5,973 nucleotides of DNA from an uncultured Atopobiaceae bacterium (GTDB taxonomy: Bacteria > Actinomycetota > Coriobacteriia > Coriobacteriales > Atopobiaceae), in assembly GCA_905235165.1 (NCBI GenBank), contig CAJOKK010000090.1, positions 1-5,973 of the forward strand, given 5' to 3'. Position 1 is the first letter of the stretch, and the number at the start of each line of letters is the position of its first letter. Of this stretch, positions 1 through 5,382 are shown in pieces. A program made the position numbers and the translations under genes. The notes beneath the pieces were generated by a model. That model worked only from the letters and a program-made list of their open reading frames with translations. It did not search any database and was not told the DNA's origin.

Positions 1-479
1 CCTGAAGTGTAGCGATGGCCCTTGTTAACCACGCCTCCCAGCATGATTACGCTCGTGCCGCGCAAGGAGCGATCGACGAAGTTCGCAATCGTGAGGTCAT
101 TGGTCACGACGGTAAGGCCACTGATGCCGGCGAGGGAGCGTGCGAGCTCGAGCGAGGTGGTGCCAGAGTCCAGCAGGATGGAGTCTCCCTCCTTGATGAG
201 GTTGACTGCCGCGCGGGCGATGGCGCGCTTCTCCTGAACATTCACATTGATGCGTAGGTCCTGCTCGTTTACGGTCACGCTCTGTGAGAGCGATACGGCT
301 CCTCCATGCGTGCGACGCAGCCTGCCGGCGCGCTCAAGGCTTTCCAGATCAGAGCGGACCGTCACCTTTGAGACGCCAAAACGTCGGGACAGGTCTGCCA
401 CTTGTACTGACGACTCGTCATTCAAAATCTGAACTATGGCTGCCTGTCGCTCAGCTGGCGTTGCCGTCGTAGTGTCCAT
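1..479 (-). CDS. DeoR-family transcriptional repressor, probable fructose operon regulator (FruR-like), 3' end missing
   Basis: The first 159 residues of a DeoR-family DNA-binding repressor; the reading frame is open to the left edge, so the C-terminal part (family members are usually about 250 residues) lies outside. Residues about 9-60 form the winged helix-turn-helix, with helix-turn-helix text VADLSRRFGVSKVTVRSDL and the family's RRTHGGAV wing at 55-62. From about 80 the sugar-phosphate effector domain begins, with its typical LDSGTTSLELA (103-113), VVTNDL (124-129) and LGGVV (147-151) motifs. The ATG at 479-477 is preceded by GGAG (494-491 on the minus strand) at a somewhat long spacing of 11 bases. 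It is transcribed away from the fructose operon, the usual arrangement for a local repressor released by a phosphorylated sugar. Family membership is certain from the motifs. Control of the neighbouring fructose genes, and a ligand such as fructose 1-phosphate, are inferred from position only. Confidence 0.93.
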   Translation of the reverse strand, partial: MDTTTATPAERQAAIVQILNDESSVQVADLSRRFGVSKVTVRSDLESLERAGRLRRTHGGAVSLSQSVTVNEQDLRINVNVQEKRAIARAAVNLIKEGDSILLDSGTTSLELARSLAGISGLTVVTNDLTIANFVDRSLRGTSVIMLGGVVNKGHRYTS

Positions 480-495
480 CGTTTCGTCTACTCCA

Positions 496-524
496 ATTAT
501 GTAGAAAATGTGATAGGATGCAAA
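496..524 (-). promoter_or_regulatory. Candidate promoter of the DeoR-family gene
   Basis: On the minus strand TTTGCA (524-519, 4 of 6 to the -35 consensus) and CATAAT (501-496, 5 of 6 to the -10) are separated by exactly 17 bases. One problem: a start about 7 bases past the -10 would give a leader of only about 9 bases and leave the GGAG at 494-491 outside the transcript. The real promoter may therefore lie further upstream. Confidence 0.3.
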
Positions 525-542
525 GCGAAAGGGAAGTGAAAG
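523..542 (+). repeat. Direct repeat pair AAGCGAAAG / AAGTGAAAG, candidate operator
   Basis: AAGCGAAAG (523-531) and AAGTGAAAG (534-542) differ at one base and lie 11 bases apart, about one helical turn. The first copy overlaps the candidate -35 of the divergent repressor gene, so binding here would suit autorepression. They share the GAAAG core with the pair at 578-600. Operator function for the DeoR-family protein is inferred. Confidence 0.45.
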
Positions 543-551
543 AGCTTACGT

Positions 552-581
552 TTGTCTTGCGATTTGACCATAAATCATAAA
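552..581 (+). promoter_or_regulatory. Candidate promoter of the fructose operon
   Basis: TTGTCT (552-557, 4 of 6 to the -35) and CATAAA (576-581, 4 of 6 to the -10) are 18 bases apart. Transcription would start near 588, inside the repeat pair at 578-600, which fits repression by a bound DeoR protein. A TTGACC at 564-569 is a better -35 but has no -10 at proper spacing. The call is weak and rests partly on position. Confidence 0.3.
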
Positions 582-600
582 CGAAAGTCGTAAACGAAAG
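578..600 (+). repeat. Perfect direct repeat TAAACGAAAG x2, candidate operator
   Basis: TAAACGAAAG occurs at 578-587 and again, without mismatch, at 591-600, separated by TCG (13-base period). DeoR-family repressors commonly bind several short AT-rich repeats in the gap to a divergent target. This pair overlaps the candidate operon promoter. A further inverted ACGAAAG copy lies at 634-640 (CTTTCGT on the plus strand). The repeats are seen directly; their role is inferred. Confidence 0.55.
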
Positions 601-688
601 AAGCGTAAGCTGATACACGTTCTGGTAGGCATGCTTTCGTACTTGCAAAATCACGGTATCTACCAGCGATGGACAGGCTGGCTAACTA

Positions 689-722
689 CAATGGCCGCAG
701 GTGCTTCGGCTCCTTGCCATTG
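689..722 (+). promoter_or_regulatory. Leader hairpin capped by a C(UUCG)G tetraloop
   Basis: CAATGGC (689-695) pairs perfectly with GCCATTG (716-722). Within it AGG (699-701) pairs with CCT (712-714), and GC (703-704) with GC (709-710) around TTCG (705-708). That makes 12 pairs, with a 3x1 internal loop and one T-T mismatch, closed by the very stable C(UUCG)G tetraloop. It ends 31 bases before the aldolase start and is followed by AAAGG, not a T run, so it is not an intrinsic terminator. It may protect the 5' end of the operon mRNA or act as a regulatory leader element. Confidence 0.5.
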
Positions 723-753
723 AAAGGTCTGACTACAAGAAAGAGAGTGTGCG

Positions 754-1605
754 ATGCTCACGACAAGTACCCAGATGCTCCTCGATGCTCAGGCCGGCCA
801 CTATGCGGTTGGGGCCTTCAACGTGGAGAGCCTCGAGTTCGTGATGGCCGTCATCCGTGCTGCAGAGCAGAAGAAGTCTCCCGTTATCATGCAGACTACA
901 CCGGGCACCGTGAAGTACGCGAACCTGCGCTACTTCGCCGCCATGTGTCGCGTTGCCGCCGAGGAGGCGAGCGTGCCGGTGGCGATCCACCTCGACCACG
1001 GTGACGGCTTCGACCGCTGCATCCAGGCCATGCACGCAGGCTACACCTCCGTCATGATCGACGGCAGCGCCCTGCCCTTCGAAGACAACATCGCGCTCAC
1101 CGCCAGCGTCACCAAGGTGGCCCAGCCGATCGACATCCCTGTCGAGGCGGAACTCGGTCGCGTGGGCGGCAAGGAGGACGACGGCCCGAACGTGACCGGC
1201 CAGAGCCCCTACACCGACCCCGACGAGGCCCAGGAGTTCGTCTCCCGCACCAAGTGCAGCTCGCTTGCCGTGGGCGTGGGCACGGCGCACGGCGTCTACC
1301 ACGACACGCCCCACATCCAGCAGGACGTTCTCAAGGCCATCCGTGAGCGCGTCGACGTGCCGCTCGTGCTGCACGGCACTTCCGGCGTGCCCGACGAGCA
1401 GGTGGTCGAGGCCGTGAAGAATGGCGTCTGCAAGGTCAACTACGCCACCGAGCTGCGTCAGGCCTACACCAGGGGTGTGAAGGGCTTCATGGACCAGAAT
1501 CCCGACGCCTTCGATCCGAAGAAGTACGCGGCGCCCGGCATGGACGAGATCGCCGCTCTTGTCGCTAGCCACATCGACATGCTCGGCTCGGCCAACAAGG
1601 CTTAA
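754..1605 (+). CDS. fba: Class II ketose-bisphosphate aldolase (fructose/tagatose-bisphosphate aldolase)
   Basis: A 283-residue zinc-dependent class II aldolase, close to the usual 280-290 residues of the GatY/KbaY/Fba group. In the cytoplasm these enzymes reversibly cleave a ketose 1,6-bisphosphate to glycerone phosphate and glyceraldehyde 3-phosphate. Expected residues are present: HLDHGDGF (79-86) with catalytic Asp81 and zinc ligand His82, Glu133 in EAELG, zinc ligands His179 in GTAHG and His207 in LHGTSG, and phosphate-binding KVNYATELR (227-235). AGAGAG (742-747) lies 6 bases before the ATG. It is the first gene of the fructose operon, followed by the transporter and the kinase that makes fructose 1,6-bisphosphate, so that is the most likely substrate. 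The motifs do not exclude tagatose 1,6-bisphosphate, nor a preference for a related phosphoketose. Confidence 0.95.
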   Translation: MLTTSTQMLLDAQAGHYAVGAFNVESLEFVMAVIRAAEQKKSPVIMQTTPGTVKYANLRYFAAMCRVAAEEASVPVAIHLDHGDGFDRCIQAMHAGYTSVMIDGSALPFEDNIALTASVTKVAQPIDIPVEAELGRVGGKEDDGPNVTGQSPYTDPDEAQEFVSRTKCSSLAVGVGTAHGVYHDTPHIQQDVLKAIRERVDVPLVLHGTSGVPDEQVVEAVKNGVCKVNYATELRQAYTRGVKGFMDQNPDAFDPKKYAAPGMDEIAALVASHIDMLGSANKA

Positions 1606-1613
1606 GGCTACAA

Positions 1614-1653
1614 CGGCGCGCTGGCAGGCTCGCTTGGGCCTTCCCGCGCGCCG
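1614..1653 (+). other. Intercistronic two-part hairpin between the aldolase gene and fruA
   Basis: CGGCGCGC (1614-1621) and GCGCGCCG (1646-1653) are perfect 8-base complements. Inside them AGGC (1626-1629) pairs with GCCT (1638-1641) around an 8-base loop, with a symmetric 4x4 internal loop between the stems. It begins 8 bases after the aldolase stop, and no T run follows, so termination is unlikely. A barrier that protects the upstream mRNA from 3' exonucleases, or a processing site, is a fair inference. Confidence 0.45.
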
Positions 1654-1690
1654 AGCGTTATCGGTAAGGTGCCAAGAGGCACGAGGAGAG

Positions 1691-1696
1691 AGGAGG
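1691..1696 (+). promoter_or_regulatory. Ribosome binding site of fruA
   Basis: A full AGGAGG 5 bases before the ATG at 1702. It fixes the start at MSYDIVAATGC and rules out the in-frame GTG at 1669, which would put this site inside the coding region. Confidence 0.85.
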
Positions 1697-1701
1697 CAAA
1701 C

Positions 1702-3192
1702 ATGTCGTACGACATCGTTGCCGCAACCGGGTGTCCGACGGGAATCGCCCACACCTTCATGGCGAAGAAGGCCTTGGAGGATGCTGCCGCAGAGAAGGGC
1801 CTGACCATCAAGGTCGAAACCCATGGCCAGGTGGGCGTTGAAGACGAGCTCACCGCAGCCGAGATCTATGATGCGCGTGCCGTGGTGATCGCCGCCGACA
1901 AGGACGTTGACGCCGACCGCTTCGCGGGTAAGCCGCTCGTCTCCGTGGGCGTCTCCAAGTGTCTGTCGGTCGAGGCCGCTGGTGCCCTTATCGATCGTGC
2001 CCTGGCCGCCAAGCCGGAGGGCGAGCTTGTCTCCGAAGCTGCCGCTGCGGCCGAGACGGGCGAGGTCGAGAAGGAGAGCGTCGGCCACGTCCTCTATAAG
2101 CACCTGATGAACGGCGTCTCCCACATGCTGCCCTTCGTGGTGGCGGGCGGCGTGCTCACGGCCGTCTCCTTCCTCTGGGGCATCTACTCGTTCGACTCCA
2201 CCAACGAGCAGTACAACTCCTTCGCCGCCATGCTCAAGATCATCGGCGGCATCGGAATGAACCTCATGGTGCCGGTGCTCTCCGCATATATCGCGGAGTC
2301 CATCGCCAAGCGGCCCGGCCTCGTTCCCGGCTTCATTGCGGGCATGATTGCCATCACGGGCCTGCCCGTGAGCCCGGAGACGGGACTGATCGACGCCGGC
2401 GGCGTGGGCACGGGCTTCGGCTTTCTCGGCGGCATCGTCGGCGGCTTCCTCGCCGGCTACACGATCCTTCTGCTCGAGAAGGCCTTCAAGCCGCTGCCCA
2501 AGGCCTTTGACGGCCTCAAGGCCATCTTCCTCTATCCGCTCTGCTCGGCCTTCATCGTGGGCCTGCTCATGCTCGGAATCTCTGGCCCGATGGTCGCCAT
2601 CAACCAGGCCATGATGGACTTCCTCAACAACCTGGCGCAGGGCCACAACATCTACGTGCTCGGCCTGGCCATCGGCTGCATGTGCGCCTTTGACATGGGC
2701 GGCCCGGTCAACAAGGCTGCTTACGTCACCGGTACCGCCCTCATGGGCGCCGACGTCGCGGCCGGCATCACCGACGGTTCCGGCACTGCCATCATGGCCG
2801 CCGTCTCCGCCGCCTGCATCGTGCCGCCGCTGGTGACCACCGTTGCCGTTCTTCTCGCCCGCGATTGCTTCACCGAGGACGAGTTCAACGCCGGCCTCGT
2901 GAACTTCGTGCTTGGCTGCACGCACATCACCGAGGGTGCCATCCCCTTCATGACCGCCAACATCTGGCCCGTCATGCCCATCATGATGCTCAGCTCCTCG
3001 ATCGGTGCGATCCTCACGCTCATGTTTGGTGTGCACAGCCCGGCCCCGCACGGCGGCTTCCTCGTGCTGCCCGTCGTGACCAACGGCGGCCTCTGGGTCC
3101 TGGCCATCGCCATCGGTTCGCTCGTGGGCGGCGTGCTCTACGCGGCCTTCAAGAAGAGCCAGCACAAGAAGCTCCAAGCTGCGCAGGCATAG
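1702..3192 (+). CDS. fruA: PTS fructose transporter, enzyme IIBC component
   Basis: A 496-residue membrane permease that imports fructose and phosphorylates it to fructose 1-phosphate, using phosphate passed from HPr through an enzyme IIA. Residues 1-100 are the IIB domain, with the phosphocysteine loop GCPTGIAHT (Cys11). Residues 101-125 are an Ala/Glu-rich linker. Residues 126-496 are the IIC channel, with many hydrophobic segments and the family motifs DMGGPVNKAAY (331-341), HITEGAIPF (408-416) and PAPHGG (447-452). The protein ends in a short basic tail. The start at 1702 is set by AGGAGG and by the normal IIB N terminus. No IIA domain is fused at either end and none is encoded nearby, so a separate IIA must come from elsewhere. 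The following 1-phosphofructokinase gene supports fructose over mannose as substrate. Confidence 0.96.
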   Translation: MSYDIVAATGCPTGIAHTFMAKKALEDAAAEKGLTIKVETHGQVGVEDELTAAEIYDARAVVIAADKDVDADRFAGKPLVSVGVSKCLSVEAAGALIDRALAAKPEGELVSEAAAAAETGEVEKESVGHVLYKHLMNGVSHMLPFVVAGGVLTAVSFLWGIYSFDSTNEQYNSFAAMLKIIGGIGMNLMVPVLSAYIAESIAKRPGLVPGFIAGMIAITGLPVSPETGLIDAGGVGTGFGFLGGIVGGFLAGYTILLLEKAFKPLPKAFDGLKAIFLYPLCSAFIVGLLMLGISGPMVAINQAMMDFLNNLAQGHNIYVLGLAIGCMCAFDMGGPVNKAAYVTGTALMGADVAAGITDGSGTAIMAAVSAACIVPPLVTTVAVLLARDCFTEDEFNAGLVNFVLGCTHITEGAIPFMTANIWPVMPIMMLSSSIGAILTLMFGVHSPAPHGGFLVLPVVTNGGLWVLAIAIGSLVGGVLYAAFKKSQHKKLQAAQA

Positions 3193-3212
3193 CCTTTGCC
3201 CTGTGCGTTTCC

Positions 3213-3245
3213 GACCGGCCCGGCGCCTTGCTGGGCCGGTCTTGT
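3213..3245 (+). terminator. Perfect 9-base hairpin between fruA and fruK, weak terminator or attenuator
   Basis: GACCGGCCC (3213-3221) and GGGCCGGTC (3233-3241) are exact complements around an 11-base loop, followed by TTGT. The T run is short, so complete termination is doubtful. Partial termination or 3'-end protection would give more aldolase and fruA mRNA than fruK mRNA. A second small stem, GTCTC (3252-3256) with GAGAC (3264-3268), lies between it and the fruK ribosome site. Confidence 0.5.
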
Positions 3246-3278
3246 ATGTAAGTCTCACCTTGCGAGACACCTTTCACG

Positions 3279-3284
3279 AAGGAG
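3279..3284 (+). promoter_or_regulatory. Ribosome binding site of fruK
   Basis: AAGGAG 6 bases before the ATG at 3291. CCTT at 3270-3273 could pair with AAGG at 3279-3282 and partly hide the site. This stem is only four pairs, so an effect is speculative. Confidence 0.7.
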
Positions 3285-3290
3285 TAGACG

Positions 3291-4208
3291 ATGATTTACA
3301 CCCTGACGCCCAATCCGGCCGTCGATATGGTGGTGAGCTGTGACGAGCTCAAGGCCAACCGCGTCACGCGTACGCGCGACGCTTCCTATTCGCCCAACGG
3401 CAAGGGCCTAAACGTCTCGTTCGTTTTGTCGCACTTTGGCCGGCCGTCCACCATCTTGGGCTTCTTCGGAGGGTTCACGGGTTCGTGGATCGTCGAGGAG
3501 GCGGCGAAGACCTGCCCGGTGTGTTCGGTGCCCATCGAGGGCATCACGCGCGTCAATGTGTTCGTCAACGCGGGGGAGAATGAGTACGTCATGCCCAACT
3601 CTGGCGCTCCCGTGCCGCGCGAGGCACAGCTCGAGATGTTCGAGCTCATGAAGCGGCTCGAAGACATCGACGCGCTCGTGGTGTCCGGCTCCCTCTCTCC
3701 CGAGATGGATCAGAGCTTCTATCTCGAGCTGTGCGACTTGTGCCACGAGAAGGACATCGACCTCATCCTCGATACGTCCAATCCCATCCTGGCTGACGTG
3801 GTCGAGCGCGAGCCCCTGCTCATCAAGCCCAACGACGAGGAGATCAACGCGATCTTCGGCGTGGACGTCTCGTCGCCGGCCCAGATCGAGCGCGCGCTGC
3901 ACGAGATTCACGAGCGCGGTGCCCGCAACATCCTCTGCACGCTCGGCTCGGCTGGTGCCTACTTCCTGGATGACGCCCACCTCTACCACGCGAGTCCCGC
4001 GAAGGTGAAGGTCTACTCGACGGCGTGTGCGGGCGACGCGTCCCTCGCTGCGTTTCTGTCGATCTGGTACGAGAACCGCGATGCCGTGGTCCCCGCGCTC
4101 ACGCGGGCGATGGCAACCGGCGCCAACGTCGCCATGAGTGCCGGCCTGGGTGACCTCGCCCTCGTTGAGGAGCTGGAGAAGCAGATCGAGGTGACGGTCG
4201 TCGAGTAG
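3291..4208 (+). CDS. fruK: 1-phosphofructokinase (PfkB family)
   Basis: A 305-residue PfkB-family sugar kinase, matching the normal 300-315 for 1-phosphofructokinases. It would convert fructose 1-phosphate and ATP to fructose 1,6-bisphosphate in the cytoplasm, linking FruA to the aldolase. Family marks are TLTPNPAVD (4-12), the substrate-binding NGKGLNVS (36-43), GFFGGFTG (57-64), VSGSLSP (131-137), KPNDEEI (179-185), and CAGDA (246-250) with the catalytic base Asp249. The last motif is unusual: the common form is GAGD followed by S/A, and here the first glycine of the anion hole is cysteine. The ATG has AAGGAG 6 bases upstream. LacC-type tagatose-6-phosphate kinase is the main alternative, but the fructose PTS next door favours FruK. 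Confidence 0.93.
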   Translation: MIYTLTPNPAVDMVVSCDELKANRVTRTRDASYSPNGKGLNVSFVLSHFGRPSTILGFFGGFTGSWIVEEAAKTCPVCSVPIEGITRVNVFVNAGENEYVMPNSGAPVPREAQLEMFELMKRLEDIDALVVSGSLSPEMDQSFYLELCDLCHEKDIDLILDTSNPILADVVEREPLLIKPNDEEINAIFGVDVSSPAQIERALHEIHERGARNILCTLGSAGAYFLDDAHLYHASPAKVKVYSTACAGDASLAAFLSIWYENRDAVVPALTRAMATGANVAMSAGLGDLALVEELEKQIEVTVVE

Positions 4209-4333
4209 GCTCTGCACCCGAACCCAAGAAGCGTGGTTTAAGAAAACGGTAAGGTTGCGCTGAGGGGCGGGCAAGGATGTGGCTTCATCATTGAGGACGT
4301 ACGAGAAGCAGAAGGGCCACGAAGGAGGTCTGT
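4209..4333 (+). other. Gap between fruK and the DUF975 gene with no recognised signal
   Basis: No inverted repeat followed by T residues and no convincing -35/-10 pair could be seen in these 125 bases. The only clear signal is AAGGAGGT (4322-4329), the ribosome site of the next gene. Whether the DUF975 gene is read through from the fructose operon or has its own promoter cannot be told from the sequence. Confidence 0.5.
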
Positions 4334-5308
4334 ATGTGGACAAGGAAAGCCCTCAAGACGAAGGCAAAGGGTGCGTTTCGCGTTAACTATTGGAAGTGCG
4401 TTTTGGTGAGTTGTATCCTCGCGGGAGTTCTCGGAGGCATTGGCTCAAACGCGTCGGTCATACTCATCAACCTGGGAAACACCGCTCTTCTCGCTAACGA
4501 TACGTCCACCTCAAGTCAGCCGGTCAAGCCTGTCGAAGAGCTTGATCCTCTGGATTATGCCGATCCGAGCTCGTCTTTTGAAAGCTACAACTACGATCAG
4601 CTTGATGCGCTTGGCGAGGACGCGAGTGCCGAGCAGATTCTCGATGCGCTACCCGAGAGCGAGATGGCGCAAGTTGACAACAGTGAGAGCTCCTCGGCCT
4701 TGATGGCCATACTGGGCATCCTCCTGCCTGCCTTCCTCCTCTTTTTGCTAATGACGGTTGCCACGGCGATTGCCCTCAGTGCCTTCCTGCTGAACCCTCT
4801 CGAGGTTGGTGGCAATAGGTTCTTCACCTACAACCTCAATCGGAAGGCTGAGGTCAGAGAGCTTGTCTATGGCTATGACCATGACTATCTGCAGACCGTC
4901 AAGACCCTCTTCATTCGTGACCTCAAGCTGTTCGGCTGGTCGCTGCTCTTCATCATTCCCGGCATCGTGAAGGCCTATGAGTACCGTATGATTCCCTACC
5001 TCATCGCGGATGACTCGAGCCTCACCACCAAGGAGGCCTTTGACGAGAGCCGCCGTCTCATGAGGGGCAACAAGTTCAAGGCCCTCGTTCTCGACCTCTC
5101 CTTTGTTGGGTGGAACATTCTGAACCTCTGCACCCTCGGCATCCTGGGCTTCTTCTACGTTGGGCCTTACCGCAACCAGACGAATGCCGCCCTCTACGAG
5201 GCACTCCGTTATGGTGACGGAACTCCCGTGGAGCCCGAGCTGCCCGAAGTGCCTGGGGTACCCCAAGCGCCCGAGGCCCCCGAAGCGCCCGAGTTTCCCC
5301 AGGCGTAG
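4334..5308 (+). CDS. DUF975 family integral membrane protein with acidic loop and proline-repeat tail
   Basis: A 324-residue membrane protein of unknown function. It opens with the DUF975 start MWTRKALKTKAKGAF. Its strongest family signature is IPGIVKAYEYRMIPYLIADD (208-227) followed by KEAFDESRRLMRGNKFKA and LDLSFVGW (253-260). Hydrophobic stretches lie at about 20-53, 121-155, 195-212 and 255-277. Between the first two is a polar loop; within 68-118 it has 16 acidic and no basic residues, and it is probably outside the cell. Residues 298-324 form a tail with proline at exactly every third position, nine times, and six glutamates. AAGGAGGT ends 4 bases before the ATG. The first third of the gene uses codons such as ATA and CTA more than the fructose genes do. 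A link to fructose metabolism or to the following regulator is not evident. Family assignment is firm; topology is estimated by eye. Confidence 0.88.
   Translation: MWTRKALKTKAKGAFRVNYWKCVLVSCILAGVLGGIGSNASVILINLGNTALLANDTSTSSQPVKPVEELDPLDYADPSSSFESYNYDQLDALGEDASAEQILDALPESEMAQVDNSESSSALMAILGILLPAFLLFLLMTVATAIALSAFLLNPLEVGGNRFFTYNLNRKAEVRELVYGYDHDYLQTVKTLFIRDLKLFGWSLLFIIPGIVKAYEYRMIPYLIADDSSLTTKEAFDESRRLMRGNKFKALVLDLSFVGWNILNLCTLGILGFFYVGPYRNQTNAALYEALRYGDGTPVEPELPEVPGVPQAPEAPEAPEFPQA
5267..5293 (+). repeat. Three tandem 9-base units encoding Ala-Pro-Glu
   Basis: GCGCCCGAG, GCCCCCGAA and GCGCCCGAG follow one another in frame within the proline tail of the DUF975 gene. The first and third units are identical, so the length could vary by slippage in steps of three residues without a frame change. 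Confidence 0.6.
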
Positions 5309-5340
5309 GAATTTGAGCAATACTAGGAAGAAGTAGCGGT

Positions 5341-5366
5341 GCCGCCCGGTTTAGCCGGGCGGCTTG
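5341..5366 (+). terminator. Perfect 9-base GC hairpin after the DUF975 gene, probable terminator
   Basis: GCCGCCCGG (5341-5349) and CCGGGCGGC (5355-5363) are exact complements around the 5-base loop TTTAG, followed by TTGCC. The stem is strong but the T tract is short. It lies 32 bases past the DUF975 stop, as a terminator would, yet only 19 bases before the start of the next gene, which leaves no room for a promoter downstream of it. Confidence 0.6.
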
Positions 5367-5382
5367 CCTATTGGGAGAGAGC

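Noticed and set aside
564..596. TTGACC as the -35 of the operon promoter with TAAACG as the -10
   Set aside because: The spacing is 21 bases and the -10 matches only 3 of 6; the TTGTCT/CATAAA pair fits better, although it is also weak.
451..654. Open frame of 67 codons on the minus strand across the divergent control region
   Set aside because: It is out of frame with the DeoR gene, runs over the operator repeats and has no family similarity that I recognise.
669..1004. Open frame of 111 codons on the plus strand starting before the aldolase gene
   Set aside because: Overlaps the leader hairpin and the first 250 bases of the aldolase in another frame; composition is Arg/Cys-rich and without motifs.
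1669..1701. Upstream in-frame GTG as the start of fruA
   Set aside because: The added 11 residues are charged and unlike the IIB N terminus, and the AGGAGG at 1691-1696 would lie inside the coding sequence.
733..3270. Open frame of 845 codons on the minus strand, antisense to the aldolase and fruA genes
   Set aside because: Its translation is rich in His, Gly, Asp, Glu, Ala and Arg with no recognisable domain, as expected when the frame lies opposite a G/C third-position coding strand. Both sense genes have complete family motifs and ribosome sites.
4209..4333. A promoter or terminator between fruK and the DUF975 gene
   Set aside because: TTGCGC at 4255-4260 has no -10 at usable spacing, and no inverted repeat with a T tract is present.
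3408..4343. Open frame of 311 codons on the minus strand over fruK
   Set aside because: Low-complexity antisense composition, no family motif, and complete overlap with a well-supported kinase gene.
4748..5320. Open frame of 190 codons on the minus strand over the DUF975 gene
   Set aside because: No recognisable motif; the Gly/Leu/Arg-rich start is simply the antisense of the proline tail repeat.
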